Of a DNA stretch of 64,000 bases, positions 32,345 through 47,179 are shown one piece after another. A program made the translations under genes and the position numbers. The notes under the pieces were generated by a model. That model was not told where the DNA came from and did not search any database. It was given only the letters and a program-made list of their open reading frames with translations. The stretch covers positions 1-64,000 of the forward strand of contig JACDFR010000005.1 in NCBI GenBank assembly GCA_013815685.1, read 5' to 3'. The stretch comes from Ramlibacter sp. GTDB lineage: Bacteria > Pseudomonadota > Gammaproteobacteria > Burkholderiales > Burkholderiaceae_C. Each line of letters starts with the position of its first letter. Positions within the stretch are counted from its first letter, which is position 1.

Positions 32345-32788
32345 GTGGAAAACAGTCCCCAGTCAAGCGACTTCCCCATTCAGTCATCGGACAAGGTCCG
32401 GTATGCCGATACCGACCGGCAAGGACACGTGAACAATGCGGTGTTCGCCACCTTCCTGGAAACGGGCAGAACCGAGATTCTCTACAACCCGGCCGCGCCG
32501 CTGGCCGCGCCGGGCGGCGAATTCGTCATTGCGCAGCTCGTGCTCAACTTCCGCAGTGAAATCTATTGGCCCGGCACGGTGCTGGTTGGCACCAGGGTCT
32601 CGACCATCGGCAAAAGTTCCGTCAAGCTCGAACAGGCGATTTTTCAGGAAGATCGATGTGCCGCCCTGGCAGAAACCGTGATCGTCCACATCGATACGAG
32701 CACCCGGCGTTCAAAGCCGTTCGCGCCGGCCGCTGTCGAGAGGCTGAATGCTCTCACCGGTAGCGAATTGCTGTCACCGGTGGGGTAA
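32345..32788 (+). CDS. Hotdog-fold acyl-CoA thioesterase (4HBT/YbgC-like)
   Basis: 147 residues. The hotdog signature RYADTDRQGHVNNAVFATFLE carries the Asp-x-x-x-x-His-x-Asn pattern of 4-hydroxybenzoyl-CoA/YbgC-type thioesterases. The central helix and strands (VIAQLVLNFRSEIYWPG) are complete. It starts at a GTG with GGAG 7 nt upstream. It hydrolyses a small acyl-CoA. The gene is third in the probable operon with the cupin-like protein and the EamA permease. Confidence 0.85.
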   Translation: MENSPQSSDFPIQSSDKVRYADTDRQGHVNNAVFATFLETGRTEILYNPAAPLAAPGGEFVIAQLVLNFRSEIYWPGTVLVGTRVSTIGKSSVKLEQAIFQEDRCAALAETVIVHIDTSTRRSKPFAPAAVERLNALTGSELLSPVG

Positions 32789-33094
32789 TTGGCAGGCGCC
32801 GGTGGCGCAGCCCGCGCGCCGCGTGGTCGGAAGAGGCCGCCTCGGTCCATCGAGTCCCACGGTCGGGCCTGACACATTGCATGGGCACGGCAGCGGCGAT
32901 GCGCCGACCACGTCGTAAGAGAAGTGACGGCCGTGAGATTCGGGCCGCAAGCCCTGTCAAATCTGACAGGGAGCCGCACAGCCGTCGCGCCAACCGGTTC
33001 CCCGTTCGCCCATAATTTGGTAAGGGTCGATCCAGGCTATGGGTCGACTGCATACAGCCACGGCCAGCTCCAAGTGGATAACCGGAGAACACCT
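32789..33094. other. Intergenic region with a 20-bp inverted repeat
   Basis: 306 bp between the thioesterase gene and the DUF4214 gene. No protein frame with homology is visible. It contains a perfect inverted repeat, CCCTGTCA-AATC-TGACAGGG, at 32952-32971, and a CATAAT element at 33011-33016 that could be a -10 box but has no matching -35. Confidence 0.6.
32952..32971. repeat. Perfect inverted repeat upstream of the DUF4214 gene
   Basis: CCCTGTCA-AATC-TGACAGGG: 8-bp arms with a 4-base loop, no T-tract, about 125 bp before the DUF4214 start. It may be a regulator site or a hairpin. No second copy was noticed in this window. Confidence 0.5.
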
Positions 33095-34656
33095 ATGCCA
33101 ACCACACTCCTCACCCGACTCCTGTCGCGCACCCTCTTCATCCTCGCCCTTGTGGCACCGGGCGTCCTGATGGCGGCAGTTCCCTCGCAGTTCATCGCCA
33201 AGCAGTTTTCAGAGGCGCTGGGAAGAGCGCCGGACAACGGATCCTGGCAGTACTACACCAACCACTTCCTGACCAATGGCTGCTCGACCGGCTCGCTCCA
33301 AGCCGTCCTGAATGGCTTTTTCTCTTCGGCCGAGTACACCGGCAAGGGCTATACGCCGCAGGAAATGATCTTGACGGGTTATCGCGCGGTCCTGAGCCGC
33401 GAGCCTGATCCATCAGGTTTCTCGTACTGGGTCAGCCGCTTCAACGCCGGCGCCACGGCTAGCCAGATGGTGTTCGAGCTGAGCAACAGCGCGGAGTTCG
33501 CCGACCTGCTCGGCGCCATCTGCGCTGGCGATGCCTACCGGCAGGACTGGGGACTGTCCCAGGCGATGGATATCGGTTCGGGTACCTGGACCCAGGCGCA
33601 ACTAGAAGCGTGCATCAATAGCAACGTAGTGTGCAGCGTGCCGCCGCGCACCATCATCTATTTGAGCTCGACGCTGACGATCCCCGCCGGAAAAGTGCTA
33701 GAAACCAGCGGCAACCCGGACCGCCTCCAGTACGCGCGGCAGGCGCGGATTGTCCGCAACTCCGGGTCGTTCGTGAATTTGCTGAGGGTCCAGGCCGGCG
33801 CCAAGGTCCGCAACATCTGGCTGTCCGGCCAACGCCACCTGTACAAGAGCGCCCCAACGAACATCGATGAAGTACGCGCCAATATCTGGTACGAAGGCGT
33901 CGGCGGCGGCGGCGGCTTGGTCCAGGGCATCCGCTCGGACTTCCCGCTGGTGCGCAGCCACATCGTCAGTGTCGGCCCCGGCGGATCACTGGACATCAAC
34001 AACAATCTACTTACCGGATACACGTCCAACCACACGTCAGACGGAACCGAGAGCTGGATCACCGACGGCATCTCGCAGCATGCAGCAACGGCCTGATCCA
34101 GAACAATCACATCATCGACCCCACCGACGTCGGGATCGTGATCTTCGGCCATGGCAGCGGGAGTGGGACGGCTCAAGCCACGACGGCATCGTCGAACGTG
34201 ATTGTCCATGCGGGGTTGTCGGCCTACGGCTCGCTGGGGTTCGATACGACCGGAGACTGTGTTTCCTGTGTTTTCACCGGGAGCTTTTCAGGCAATACGG
34301 TCCTGGCCGGCCAGAATCAGCACTCGGACATCATGCTGTTCGTCGGCACTGCCCCATGGACAGCGGAAGGCGCTACAAATTGCGCGTCGGGCGCCCATTG
34401 CGGCACGGGCGCGCGGATGTTGAACAACACCACGATCTGGGGCGATGCGAACCAGCGGACCAAGGTGCAGGTCGGCATCCTGGTGGACGGTATGTTGAAT
34501 GCCACCACGAGCGGCAATGCGTTGTATATCCTGCCGCAGGCGCTGGGCGCCTGCTATCGCGGACCGGGGCTCATCAATGACTTTGCCAACGGCCATGCGG
34601 ACGGAGCGCTTCAGACTGAAGGATCGCAGGGTGTCCATGGCTGCATAGGCCACTGA
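33095..34656 (+). pseudogene. Secreted DUF4214 / right-handed beta-helix protein, frameshifted
   Basis: The first frame (33095-34096) has a signal peptide (LFILALVAPGVLMAA), a DUF4214 domain (about residues 32-142, including EALGRAPDNGSWQYY and GYRAVLSREPDPSGFSYW) and the start of a beta-helix domain. It ends soon after TDGIS. The downstream continuation (CSNGLIQNNHIIDPTDVGIVIF and onwards to CIGH) is in another frame from about 34081 to the stop at 34656. Joining the frames restores a continuous polysaccharide-lyase-like beta-helix, so one frameshift near 34075-34080 splits the gene. It could be a real mutation or a sequencing error. DUF4214 is common in secreted or surface proteins of uncertain role. 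GGAGAA precedes the ATG. Confidence 0.75.
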
Positions 34657-34951
34657 TCGCATCGGCACAAGGGCTTTCCGGGAGGGCGTCTTTCACATCA
34701 TCCCCACCAGGCCGCATGAATGCTAGGTTCCCGGTGACGCGCCATGAATGTTGACATCCTTCAACACCCTGCAAGGGCCGCTCAGGGATGGCAACAATGC
34801 AAAGGTGTTCGATAGTCGAAGCAGTGCGGCCCATGCCCGCGCTCACCCTTGAATCGCCAGGAAACTCGCATTCATGCGGCTTGCAGCCAGGTTTGATGCT
34901 CGCGCGTCCGCTTCGATGATCGAACAGGAGAAACCGGCACGTGTTCGATGG
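34657..34951. other. Intergenic stretch without recognisable gene
   Basis: About 295 bp between the frameshifted DUF4214 gene and the HTH remnant. I see no convincing reading frame, RNA or terminator here. Confidence 0.5.
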
Positions 34952-35156
34952 TCAAATCGGAAAATGCGCCGTCCGATTCTCGATGAAGCCCACCGCCTCC
35001 AGGCGATGCAGCGCGGGCGACAGGGTGAACTGCTGGATATGCCCGCGTGCTTATCTCGGCCAGCGTCGCGTTGATGTCGCCATTGTTGGTCCGCCCCAGC
35101 TTGCGCCGCAAAGCAAGATACACGCGCACATCGGCATGGGTCAGGGTCCGCCATGC
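34952..35156 (-). pseudogene. Remnant of a small helix-turn-helix protein gene
   Basis: Read on the minus strand, one frame gives RTLTHADVRVYLALRRKLG followed by NNGDINATLAEISTRA. After a frame change near 35040 another frame gives QQFTLSPALHRLEAVGFIEN and a stop at 34952. Joined, these look like a winged-helix DNA-binding domain of the kind found in phage or plasmid-borne regulators of betaproteobacteria. There is no intact start region and no full-length frame, so it is a decayed fragment. It lies just past the 3' end of tRNA-Ser, a common integration site. Confidence 0.45.
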
Positions 35157-35169
35157 GGGGCATTGCCGG

Positions 35170-35257
35170 CGGAGAGGGCGGGATTCGAACCCGCGGAGGG
35201 CTGTTAACCCTCACACGCTTTCCAGGCGTGCGACTTAAACCGCTCATCCACCTCTCC
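35170..35257 (-). tRNA. tRNA-Ser (anticodon GGA)
   Basis: On the minus strand the 88-nt sequence folds as a class II tRNA. Acceptor stem GGAGAGG/CCTCTCC, D-arm GATGAGCGGTTTAAGTC, anticodon arm CACGCCTGGAAAGCGTG with loop CTGGAAA (anticodon GGA, serine), a long variable arm (TGAGGGTTAACAGCCCTC) and the T-arm GCGGGTTCGAATCCCGC. The discriminator base is G and CCA is not encoded (GCCG follows). The long variable arm and G73 both agree with serine. Confidence 0.97.
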
Positions 35258-35300
35258 TGCGAACAGGCAATTGTAGCAGCGGGCCAAGTGGCGCCCGCGC

Positions 35301-37372
35301 TCAGGCGGCCCGGCTCTTGCGCGCCTTTTGCGGATTGGCCAGCATCGACAGCAACAAGTTCACGTCGGCCGGCTTGACCATGTGGAAATCGAAACCGGCC
35401 TGGACGGAACGGGACCGGCTTTCCGCCTCGCCATAGCCTGTCAGGGCGATCAGAAGCGCCTCGCGGCACTCGGGCTGGGTACGCAGGCGATTGGCCACCT
35501 CGAAGCCGTTCATGCCCGGCAAGCCGATGTCCAGCAGCACGACGTCGGGACGGAAGTCCTCGGCGATCTTGAGAGCGGCCATCCCCTCGCTGGCGACCCT
35601 GACCTCGAAGCCCTCCATTTCCAGCAGCGTCATCAGTGTCTCGGCCGAGGCGGCCAGGTCGTCCACCACCAGGATCCTGGCCGGCGCACTGCCTCGCGCC
35701 ACCGGCGCGCGGATACCGGCCAGGCCCGCCGCCGCCTCGCTCGAGGGCGCCGGCTGCGCCGGCAGATACACCGAGACCTCGGTTCCACGGCCCACCTCGC
35801 TGCGAGCCGCCACCCTCCCCCCGTGCAGTTCCACCAGATGCTTGACCAGCGTCAGCCCGATCCCCAGCCCGCCCTGCGACCGGTCGAGCGACTGGTCGGC
35901 CTGGGCAAAGAGGTCGAAGATGTGAGGCAGGAATGCGGGATCAATCCCCGTGCCTTCGTCCTTCACAGCGATCTTCAGCTCGCCATCCTCATAGGCGGCG
36001 CTCAGCGTGATCGGCGTGTTCGGGCTCGAGAACTTGGATGCGTTGTTGATGAGGTTGGCCAGCACCTGCGCCAGCCGAACGCCATCGCCATTCAACTCGA
36101 CCGGCGCTTCGGGCAGTTGCACCCGCAGCTCCTGATCGCGGGCAGCCATCCGGGGGGCGCTTGCCTCCATCGCGCGTTCGACCAATGACGCCAGGGTGAG
36201 CTTTTCCGGCTTGACGACAACCTTGCCCTGGACAATGCGCGAAACGTCCAGCAGGTCATCGATGAGGCGCGTCATGTGGTCCGCCTGCCGGCCGATGACA
36301 TCGCGGGCCCAGCTCATCGTGCGCTGGGTGACATCTCCGCCCTGCATGATGTGCACGGCATTGCGAATCGGGGCGAGCGGGTTGCGCAGTTCATGGGCAA
36401 GCATCGCCAGGAATTCGTTCTTGCGCCGATCGGCATCCTGGATCGCCGTATAGAGCCGCGAATTCTCCATGGCGATCGACGCGCGGCTGATCACTTCCTT
36501 GGCCAGAGCCACACGGGAGGAATCCAGCCGCGCATCCGAAGCCCGCAAAATCAGCGCACCGCGCGCACGGTCGCCGGCAAGTAACGGGCAGACGACGGCG
36601 GCCTGGCCCCCCTCGCGCCACATGTCGAACTGCTTTTGTTTCAGCGCGCGCGCCAGCGCGTCTTGCAGGCTCTGTGGCAGGGTCGCGGCTGCACTTACAG
36701 CGGAAGGTGGATGGGTCTCGATCCGGCCCAACGCCCCATCCGCATTGGTCAGCGCCAGCACAGCATGGTCGGCAAGCATCGGGACCGCGACGTCGAACAG
36801 CGCCCGGATCGTGTCCTCGAGATGCAGTGACCGCGAAAGCTGCTGCCCCGCCTCGGCGAGATAGTCCGCGCGCAAGATGGCTTCCTCCGCGGCCGCCCGC
36901 GCCGCTTCCGACCGCGCCAGCTGCTCGCGGGCCACTGCTTGCAGCTGCAGCTGCCGGTTCATCCGGAACAGTTCGACGAACACCCTCACCTTGGAGCGCA
37001 GCACCTCGGGCACCACCGGCGAGGGGATGTAGTCCACCGCGCCCAGCGCGTAGCCACGCTTGGCCTGAACCTCGTCCACATAAGCCGTGATGAAGACGAT
37101 CGGCGTCTGGGAGGACTTCTTGTACTGCCTGATCAGGCCCGCAGTCTCCAGGCCGTCGATGTCCGGCATGTTGACGTCCAGGAGGATGACGGCGAATTCC
37201 TGCTCCAGGATGAAACGCAGGGCTTCCTGGCCGGAGCGGGCGCTGATGATGTTCTGGCCCAGCTCCTCCAGGATGCTGCGGAAGACAACGTGCTTTTCCG
37301 GCAGGTCGTCGACCACCAGAATATTGGCTTTCTCCTGCTCGAGTGGCGGCGCCAGCGGAGCCACCGGCTGGT

Positions 37373-37376
<4 letters not shown>
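35301..37376 (-). CDS. Hybrid sensor kinase: receiver - sensor - HisKA/HATPase - receiver
   Basis: 691 residues from a GTG at 37376 that overlaps the stop of the upstream kinase as GTGA. An upstream ATG at 37463 would overlap that gene by 91 nt. N-terminal receiver (NILVVDDLPEK, phospho-Asp in LLDVNMPDIDG), a coiled coil, a GAF-like region, histidine kinase (FLAMLAHELRNPLAPI, N-box INNASKF, DEGTGIDP, GLGIGLTLVKHL) and a C-terminal receiver (ILVVDDLAAS, LLDIGLPGMNG). No membrane segment is visible, so it is cytoplasmic. Coupled translation and shared receiver types suggest it works in a phosphorelay with the upstream poly-HAMP kinase. Confidence 0.9.
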
Positions 37377-43423
<6,047 letters not shown>

Positions 43424-43619
43424 ACCGTAAGCAGCCGTAACTCGGCCAACAAGTCGGTGCAGGGTACTGGTTTCGGTCGGTAGCCACAAGCCAGAAGGAA
43501 TACTGACGCGCCACAGAGGCACTGTCAGTGCGGATTGTAGGAGTCAGCCTACATAAACAGGGGCCGAGACCTGACACAAGATGGTTAGGGGCGACGACGC
43601 CGGGTCGCCGCGCAATGCC

Positions 43620-43647
43620 AATAAAAAAAGCCGCCCTAGGGCGGCTT
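43620..43647 (-). terminator. Rho-independent terminator of the binding-protein gene
   Basis: On the minus strand, a perfect 8-bp stem AAGCCGCC/GGCGGCTT around CTAG is followed by a run of seven T. It begins about 20 bp after the stop codon of the substrate-binding protein at 43666. This is the clearest intrinsic terminator in the window. Confidence 0.9.
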
Positions 43648-43665
43648 CCCGCAGCGCGGACCTGC

Positions 43666-44799
43666 TTAGTTCAGCGGGCTCTTCTTGCCGTCCTTGTAGA
43701 CGACCAGGGTCATCGCCGGGTTCTTCAGTTCACCATTGGGCTCGAATTGGATCTGGGTGGTCACGCCCTTCAGATTCGTTTCCAGAATCTTGGGGGTGTA
43801 GACCTTGGGATCGACGGAGTTGGCGCGCTTCATCGCGTCGGCAAGCACCATCACAGCGTCGTAGACGTAGGGGCCGTAGATCTGGAACTGGTTGGGGTAC
43901 TTGGCGTCGTAACGCGTCCTCCAGGCCTTGCCGCCGGGCATCTTCTCGAGCGAGGCGCCGCCTTCGGCACAAACCACGTTCGTCAGGGTCTTGGCGCCGG
44001 CGGACAGCTTGGCCAGTTCGGCCGTGCAGATGCCGTCGCCGCCGAAGAACTTGACGTTGCTCATGCCCAGCTGTTCCATCTGGCGCAGCATCGGGCCAGC
44101 CTGGGGGTCCATGCCGCCGTAGAACACGCCGTCGGGGTTCTTGGACTTGATCGCCGTCAGGATCGACATGAAGTCGGTGGCCTTGTCGGTGGTGAACTGC
44201 TCGTCGACAATCTGGATGCCCTTGGCTGCCGCCGTCTTCTTGAACACTTCGGCAACGCCCTGGCCGTAAGCAGTGCGGTCGTCGATGATGGCGATCCGCT
44301 TGAGCTTCAGCGTGTCGGCGGCGTAGAAAGCCAGCCCCGCGCCCAGCGCGTTGTCGTTGGCCAGCAGCCGGAACGTGGTCTTGTAGCCGGGCTTGGTCAG
44401 GTTCGGGTTGGTGGCCGACGGGGTGATGTGGGGGATGCCGCAGTCGTTATAGACCTTGGCGGCCGGGATGGTCGTGCCCGAGTTCAGGTGACCCGCCACA
44501 CCAGCGACCTTGGCGTCGCACAGTTTCTGCGCGGCGGCGGTGCCTTGCTTCGGATCGGCAGCGTCGTCCTCGGCCACCAGCTCGAAGCGCACGCGCTTGC
44601 CGCCGATGACGAGGTTCTGCGTATTCAGGTCGTCGACGGCCATCCGGGCGCCGTTCTCGTTGTCCTTGCCGTAGTGGGCCTGGGCACCGGAGACGGGACC
44701 GACGTGACCGATCTTGACCACCTGGACGTCTTGCGCGGACGCCATGCCTGCGACAGCGGCAATGGCGGCGACAACCGTCAATTTCAAGTTCATCTGCAT
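43666..44799 (-). CDS. ABC transporter substrate-binding protein, branched-chain amino acid (LivJ) type
   Basis: 377 residues. Signal peptide (MNLKLTVVAAIAAVAGMASA) followed by the type I periplasmic-binding fold: VVKIGHVGPVSGAQAHYGKD, GHLNSGTTIPAAKVY, ITPSATNPNLT and IYGPYVYDAVMVLADAM. It binds leucine/isoleucine/valine or a related amino acid for a Liv-type importer. I chose ATG 44799 because GGAGG lies 6 nt before it. The ATG at 44862 has no ribosome site. No permease or ATPase genes are adjacent, so this is an orphan that must share a transporter encoded elsewhere. It has its own terminator. Confidence 0.92.
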   Translation of the reverse strand: MQMNLKLTVVAAIAAVAGMASAQDVQVVKIGHVGPVSGAQAHYGKDNENGARMAVDDLNTQNLVIGGKRVRFELVAEDDAADPKQGTAAAQKLCDAKVAGVAGHLNSGTTIPAAKVYNDCGIPHITPSATNPNLTKPGYKTTFRLLANDNALGAGLAFYAADTLKLKRIAIIDDRTAYGQGVAEVFKKTAAAKGIQIVDEQFTTDKATDFMSILTAIKSKNPDGVFYGGMDPQAGPMLRQMEQLGMSNVKFFGGDGICTAELAKLSAGAKTLTNVVCAEGGASLEKMPGGKAWRTRYDAKYPNQFQIYGPYVYDAVMVLADAMKRANSVDPKVYTPKILETNLKGVTTQIQFEPNGELKNPAMTLVVYKDGKKSPLN

Positions 44800-44907
44800 A
44801 ACTAACCTCCAGAGTAGGGAAAAAGGTTGAGATATCTTTATGGGCTCAACGGTCGCGAACATAACGCAATTTCCGGACCAGAACCATAGGGAAAGGTCTA
44901 GGTCCTT

Positions 44908-45204
44908 CTATTTATGCGTGCTGTGGCCGCCTGGGAGCTCTTCGGTGAACGCCTGTGCCACGGTTTGGCGCACCACCGATTCGATTTCGTCCCGAAGCAA
45001 GGGGACGATGGTCCGCGTCTGCTCCAGCACAGCGGCGGCGATGGCTTCCCGCAAGCGGCGCTCCAACATCAGATCCACCCGCTGCATCACCCGGGCAATC
45101 AATTGTTCCTGCGACAGGCCAGCGGGCGGCGACGCCCCGGGCCCGGCAGGCGGCTTGACCACCTCGGTGAGGGTCGGGACGTAGCGTGGCGGGCGGCCTG
45201 GCAT
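44908..45204 (-). CDS. Small hypothetical protein downstream of holC
   Basis: 98 residues: a Pro-rich N-terminus (GRPPRYVPTLTEVVKPP) and an amphipathic helical remainder (QEQLIARVMQRVDLMLERRL, EIESVVRQTVAQAF). No signal or membrane segment. The ATG overlaps the holC stop (TGATG), so it belongs to the pepA-holC operon. I do not recognise a function. Similar short helical proteins sit after holC in related bacteria as far as I recall. Confidence 0.7.
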   Translation of the reverse strand: MPGRPPRYVPTLTEVVKPPAGPGASPPAGLSQEQLIARVMQRVDLMLERRLREAIAAAVLEQTRTIVPLLRDEIESVVRQTVAQAFTEELPGGHSTHK

Positions 45205-45647
45205 CAGCCGGCTTCCTTGGCCCGATCATGGCGGGTGATGGCATAGCCGCGGTCGGCATAGTACTTCCAGCGCTGGCGCGCCCTCTGCCGGTCTTCGTCC
45301 TCCACGGTCACCACCTCGATCAGCCGTTCGTAACCTTCGAAGCCGTCCGGCACGGTCAACCCGAGATTCACCAGCACCTGTTGATGGGGCGCCGAACGGG
45401 GAGAATCCGCAAGCACCACGGGGGAAGCCGCCAGCACGCTCTCGGAAGCTGCCGCGCTATGGCAATGCGGCACGAAATCCAGCGCCGAGAAGGTCCACAA
45501 CGCGGTGTCGAGTTCGCGCAGCATCCCCGCCTCGCCCGTCACGACGACCTTGGCGCCGCTTGCCACCGCCTTGCGCACGAGCCTGCACGCATAGCCCAGC
45601 TTGTGCGGGGCGTTGAAGTGAAAGGCGACCTCCGTCATGGCCGTCAT
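45204..45647 (-). CDS. holC: DNA polymerase III subunit chi
   Basis: 147 residues. The N-terminal EVAFHFNAPHKLGYACRLVRKA pattern and the WTFSALDFVPHC and VLADSP segments are those of HolC, the clamp-loader accessory subunit that links polymerase III to SSB. It starts inside the pepA stop (ATGA at 45644-45647). A second ATG three codons later is also possible. The pepA-holC order is widely conserved in proteobacteria and supports the call. Confidence 0.9.
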   Translation of the reverse strand: MTAMTEVAFHFNAPHKLGYACRLVRKAVASGAKVVVTGEAGMLRELDTALWTFSALDFVPHCHSAAASESVLAASPVVLADSPRSAPHQQVLVNLGLTVPDGFEGYERLIEVVTVEDEDRQRARQRWKYYADRGYAITRHDRAKEAG

Positions 45648-47137
45648 CCGCGCTTGGTGCGGGACGGCTTGGCCGCCCTCCCCGTCTTGGAGGGCGCCAG
45701 GCGCTGCTGGCCCAGCAGAAATTGCACCAGCAAGCCCACCGGCCGCCCGGTCGATCCCTTGGCGGCGCCGCCTTTCCATGCGGTGCCTGCAATGTCCAGG
45801 TGGGCCCACGGGTAGTTGCCGGCAAAGCGCTGCAAGAACTTGGCCGCGTTGACGGCACCTCCGGCGCGGCCGCCGACGTTCGCCACATCCGCGAAATTGC
45901 TCTTGAGCCCGTCGGCATACTCGTCGTCCAGCGGCATCCGCCAGCAAGGGTCGAGCGCGGCGTCGCCGGCATCCAGAAGGGCCTGGGCCAAGCCGTCGTC
46001 GGTAGCGAAAAGCCCGCTGCGGACGCTCCCGAGCGCGACCAGGCACGCGCCCGTCAGTGTCGCAACGTCGATGACCGCGCTGGGTTTGAAGCGCTGCGCG
46101 TAAGTCAGCGCATCGCACAGGATCAATCGGCCCTCTGCGTCCGTGTTGAGAATCTCGATGGTCTGGCCGCTGAGGCTGGTCACGATGTCGCCAGGCTTGA
46201 ACGACTTGCCGTCCGGCATGTTCTCGCAAGCCGGTATGAGGGCCACCACGTTCAGGGCGGGCCTGAGCTCGCCGATGGCCCTGAAAGTTCCCAGGACGCT
46301 GGCGGCGCCGCCCATGTCGAACTTCATCTCGTCCATCTCCTGCGAGGGCTTGATGGAAATGCCGCCTGAATCGAAGGTGATGCCCTTGCCGACCAGCACC
46401 AGCGGAGGCTCGCCGGCCGCCGCACCCTGGTACTGCAGGACGATGAAGCGAGACGGCTGCTCCGAGCCCTGGCCGACGGCCAGGAACGACCCCATGCCGA
46501 TCTTGCCGATTTCCTTCGGGCCGAGCACTTCGCACCTGAATCCGTGCGCCTTGGCAAGTTTCCTGGCCTCGTCGCCGAGCCGCGCGGGCGTGGCCACGTT
46601 GGGCGGAAGGTTCCCCAGTTCGCGCGCGAACTCGATGCCGCTGGCGGTGGCCTTGGCAACGCCGAAACCGGCCTTGTAGCGGTCGGCATCGGCGACGGCG
46701 ATGGTCACCCGTTGCAGTTCGCGGCCCTCGGGCTTCGACTTGGTGGCGATATACACGTAGCTGGCCTCGGCCGTCGCGGCTACCACGGCGCGCAAGACCG
46801 CGTCATCGGCGCCGGCGGGCAGGCAGATGACCAGGCGCCTCGCGCGGGATGCCCGCAACCCGGCGACGGCCGCATGCACCGCGGCATGCACCTTTTTCGC
46901 CGAGCCATCGCCGGCGCCCGCAAGGATGAGACGCGGCGCGGCAATGCCGGCGCTTCGATAGGCCTGCAGCAGCTTGCCAGCCTTGGGCTCCAGGTCGCCC
47001 GCCTTCAGGGCATCGGCCGCCAGCCTGGACAGGGGGTCCTTGCCCGGCCTGAAGGATTCGCCCACGAGCAGCACCAGCGCATCGCATTTCTCTGCGGCCG
47101 CGCCTGCCAGGTCCAGGGTCTTGAGGTCGAAGTCCAT
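45644..47137 (-). CDS. pepA: Leucyl aminopeptidase (M17)
   Basis: 497 residues. The C-terminal catalytic domain has the family signature NTDAEGRL, the metal and active-site segment LVGKGITFDSGGISIKPS (Lys and Asp ligands) and FDMGGAASVLG. The N-terminal domain is typical. It removes N-terminal amino acids from peptides in the cytoplasm, and in some bacteria it also binds DNA. I chose ATG 47137 (MDFDLKTLDLAG); the one at 47167 would add ten basic residues. It is divergent from lptF, with a 42-bp gap that must hold both promoters. Confidence 0.93.
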   Translation of the reverse strand: MDFDLKTLDLAGAAAEKCDALVLLVGESFRPGKDPLSRLAADALKAGDLEPKAGKLLQAYRSAGIAAPRLILAGAGDGSAKKVHAAVHAAVAGLRASRARRLVICLPAGADDAVLRAVVAATAEASYVYIATKSKPEGRELQRVTIAVADADRYKAGFGVAKATASGIEFARELGNLPPNVATPARLGDEARKLAKAHGFRCEVLGPKEIGKIGMGSFLAVGQGSEQPSRFIVLQYQGAAAGEPPLVLVGKGITFDSGGISIKPSQEMDEMKFDMGGAASVLGTFRAIGELRPALNVVALIPACENMPDGKSFKPGDIVTSLSGQTIEILNTDAEGRLILCDALTYAQRFKPSAVIDVATLTGACLVALGSVRSGLFATDDGLAQALLDAGDAALDPCWRMPLDDEYADGLKSNFADVANVGGRAGGAVNAAKFLQRFAGNYPWAHLDIAGTAWKGGAAKGSTGRPVGLLVQFLLGQQRLAPSKTGRAAKPSRTKRG

Positions 47138-47179
47138 AATTCGCTGTTTTGCTTTCCGCAACCGCATTTGATCGCGCCC

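Noticed and set aside
34843..35469. 208-codon minus-strand frame spanning the tRNA-Ser gene
   Set aside because: It reads through the tRNA and the start of the kinase region in a frame without homology. The real elements here are the tRNA and a decayed HTH fragment in other frames.
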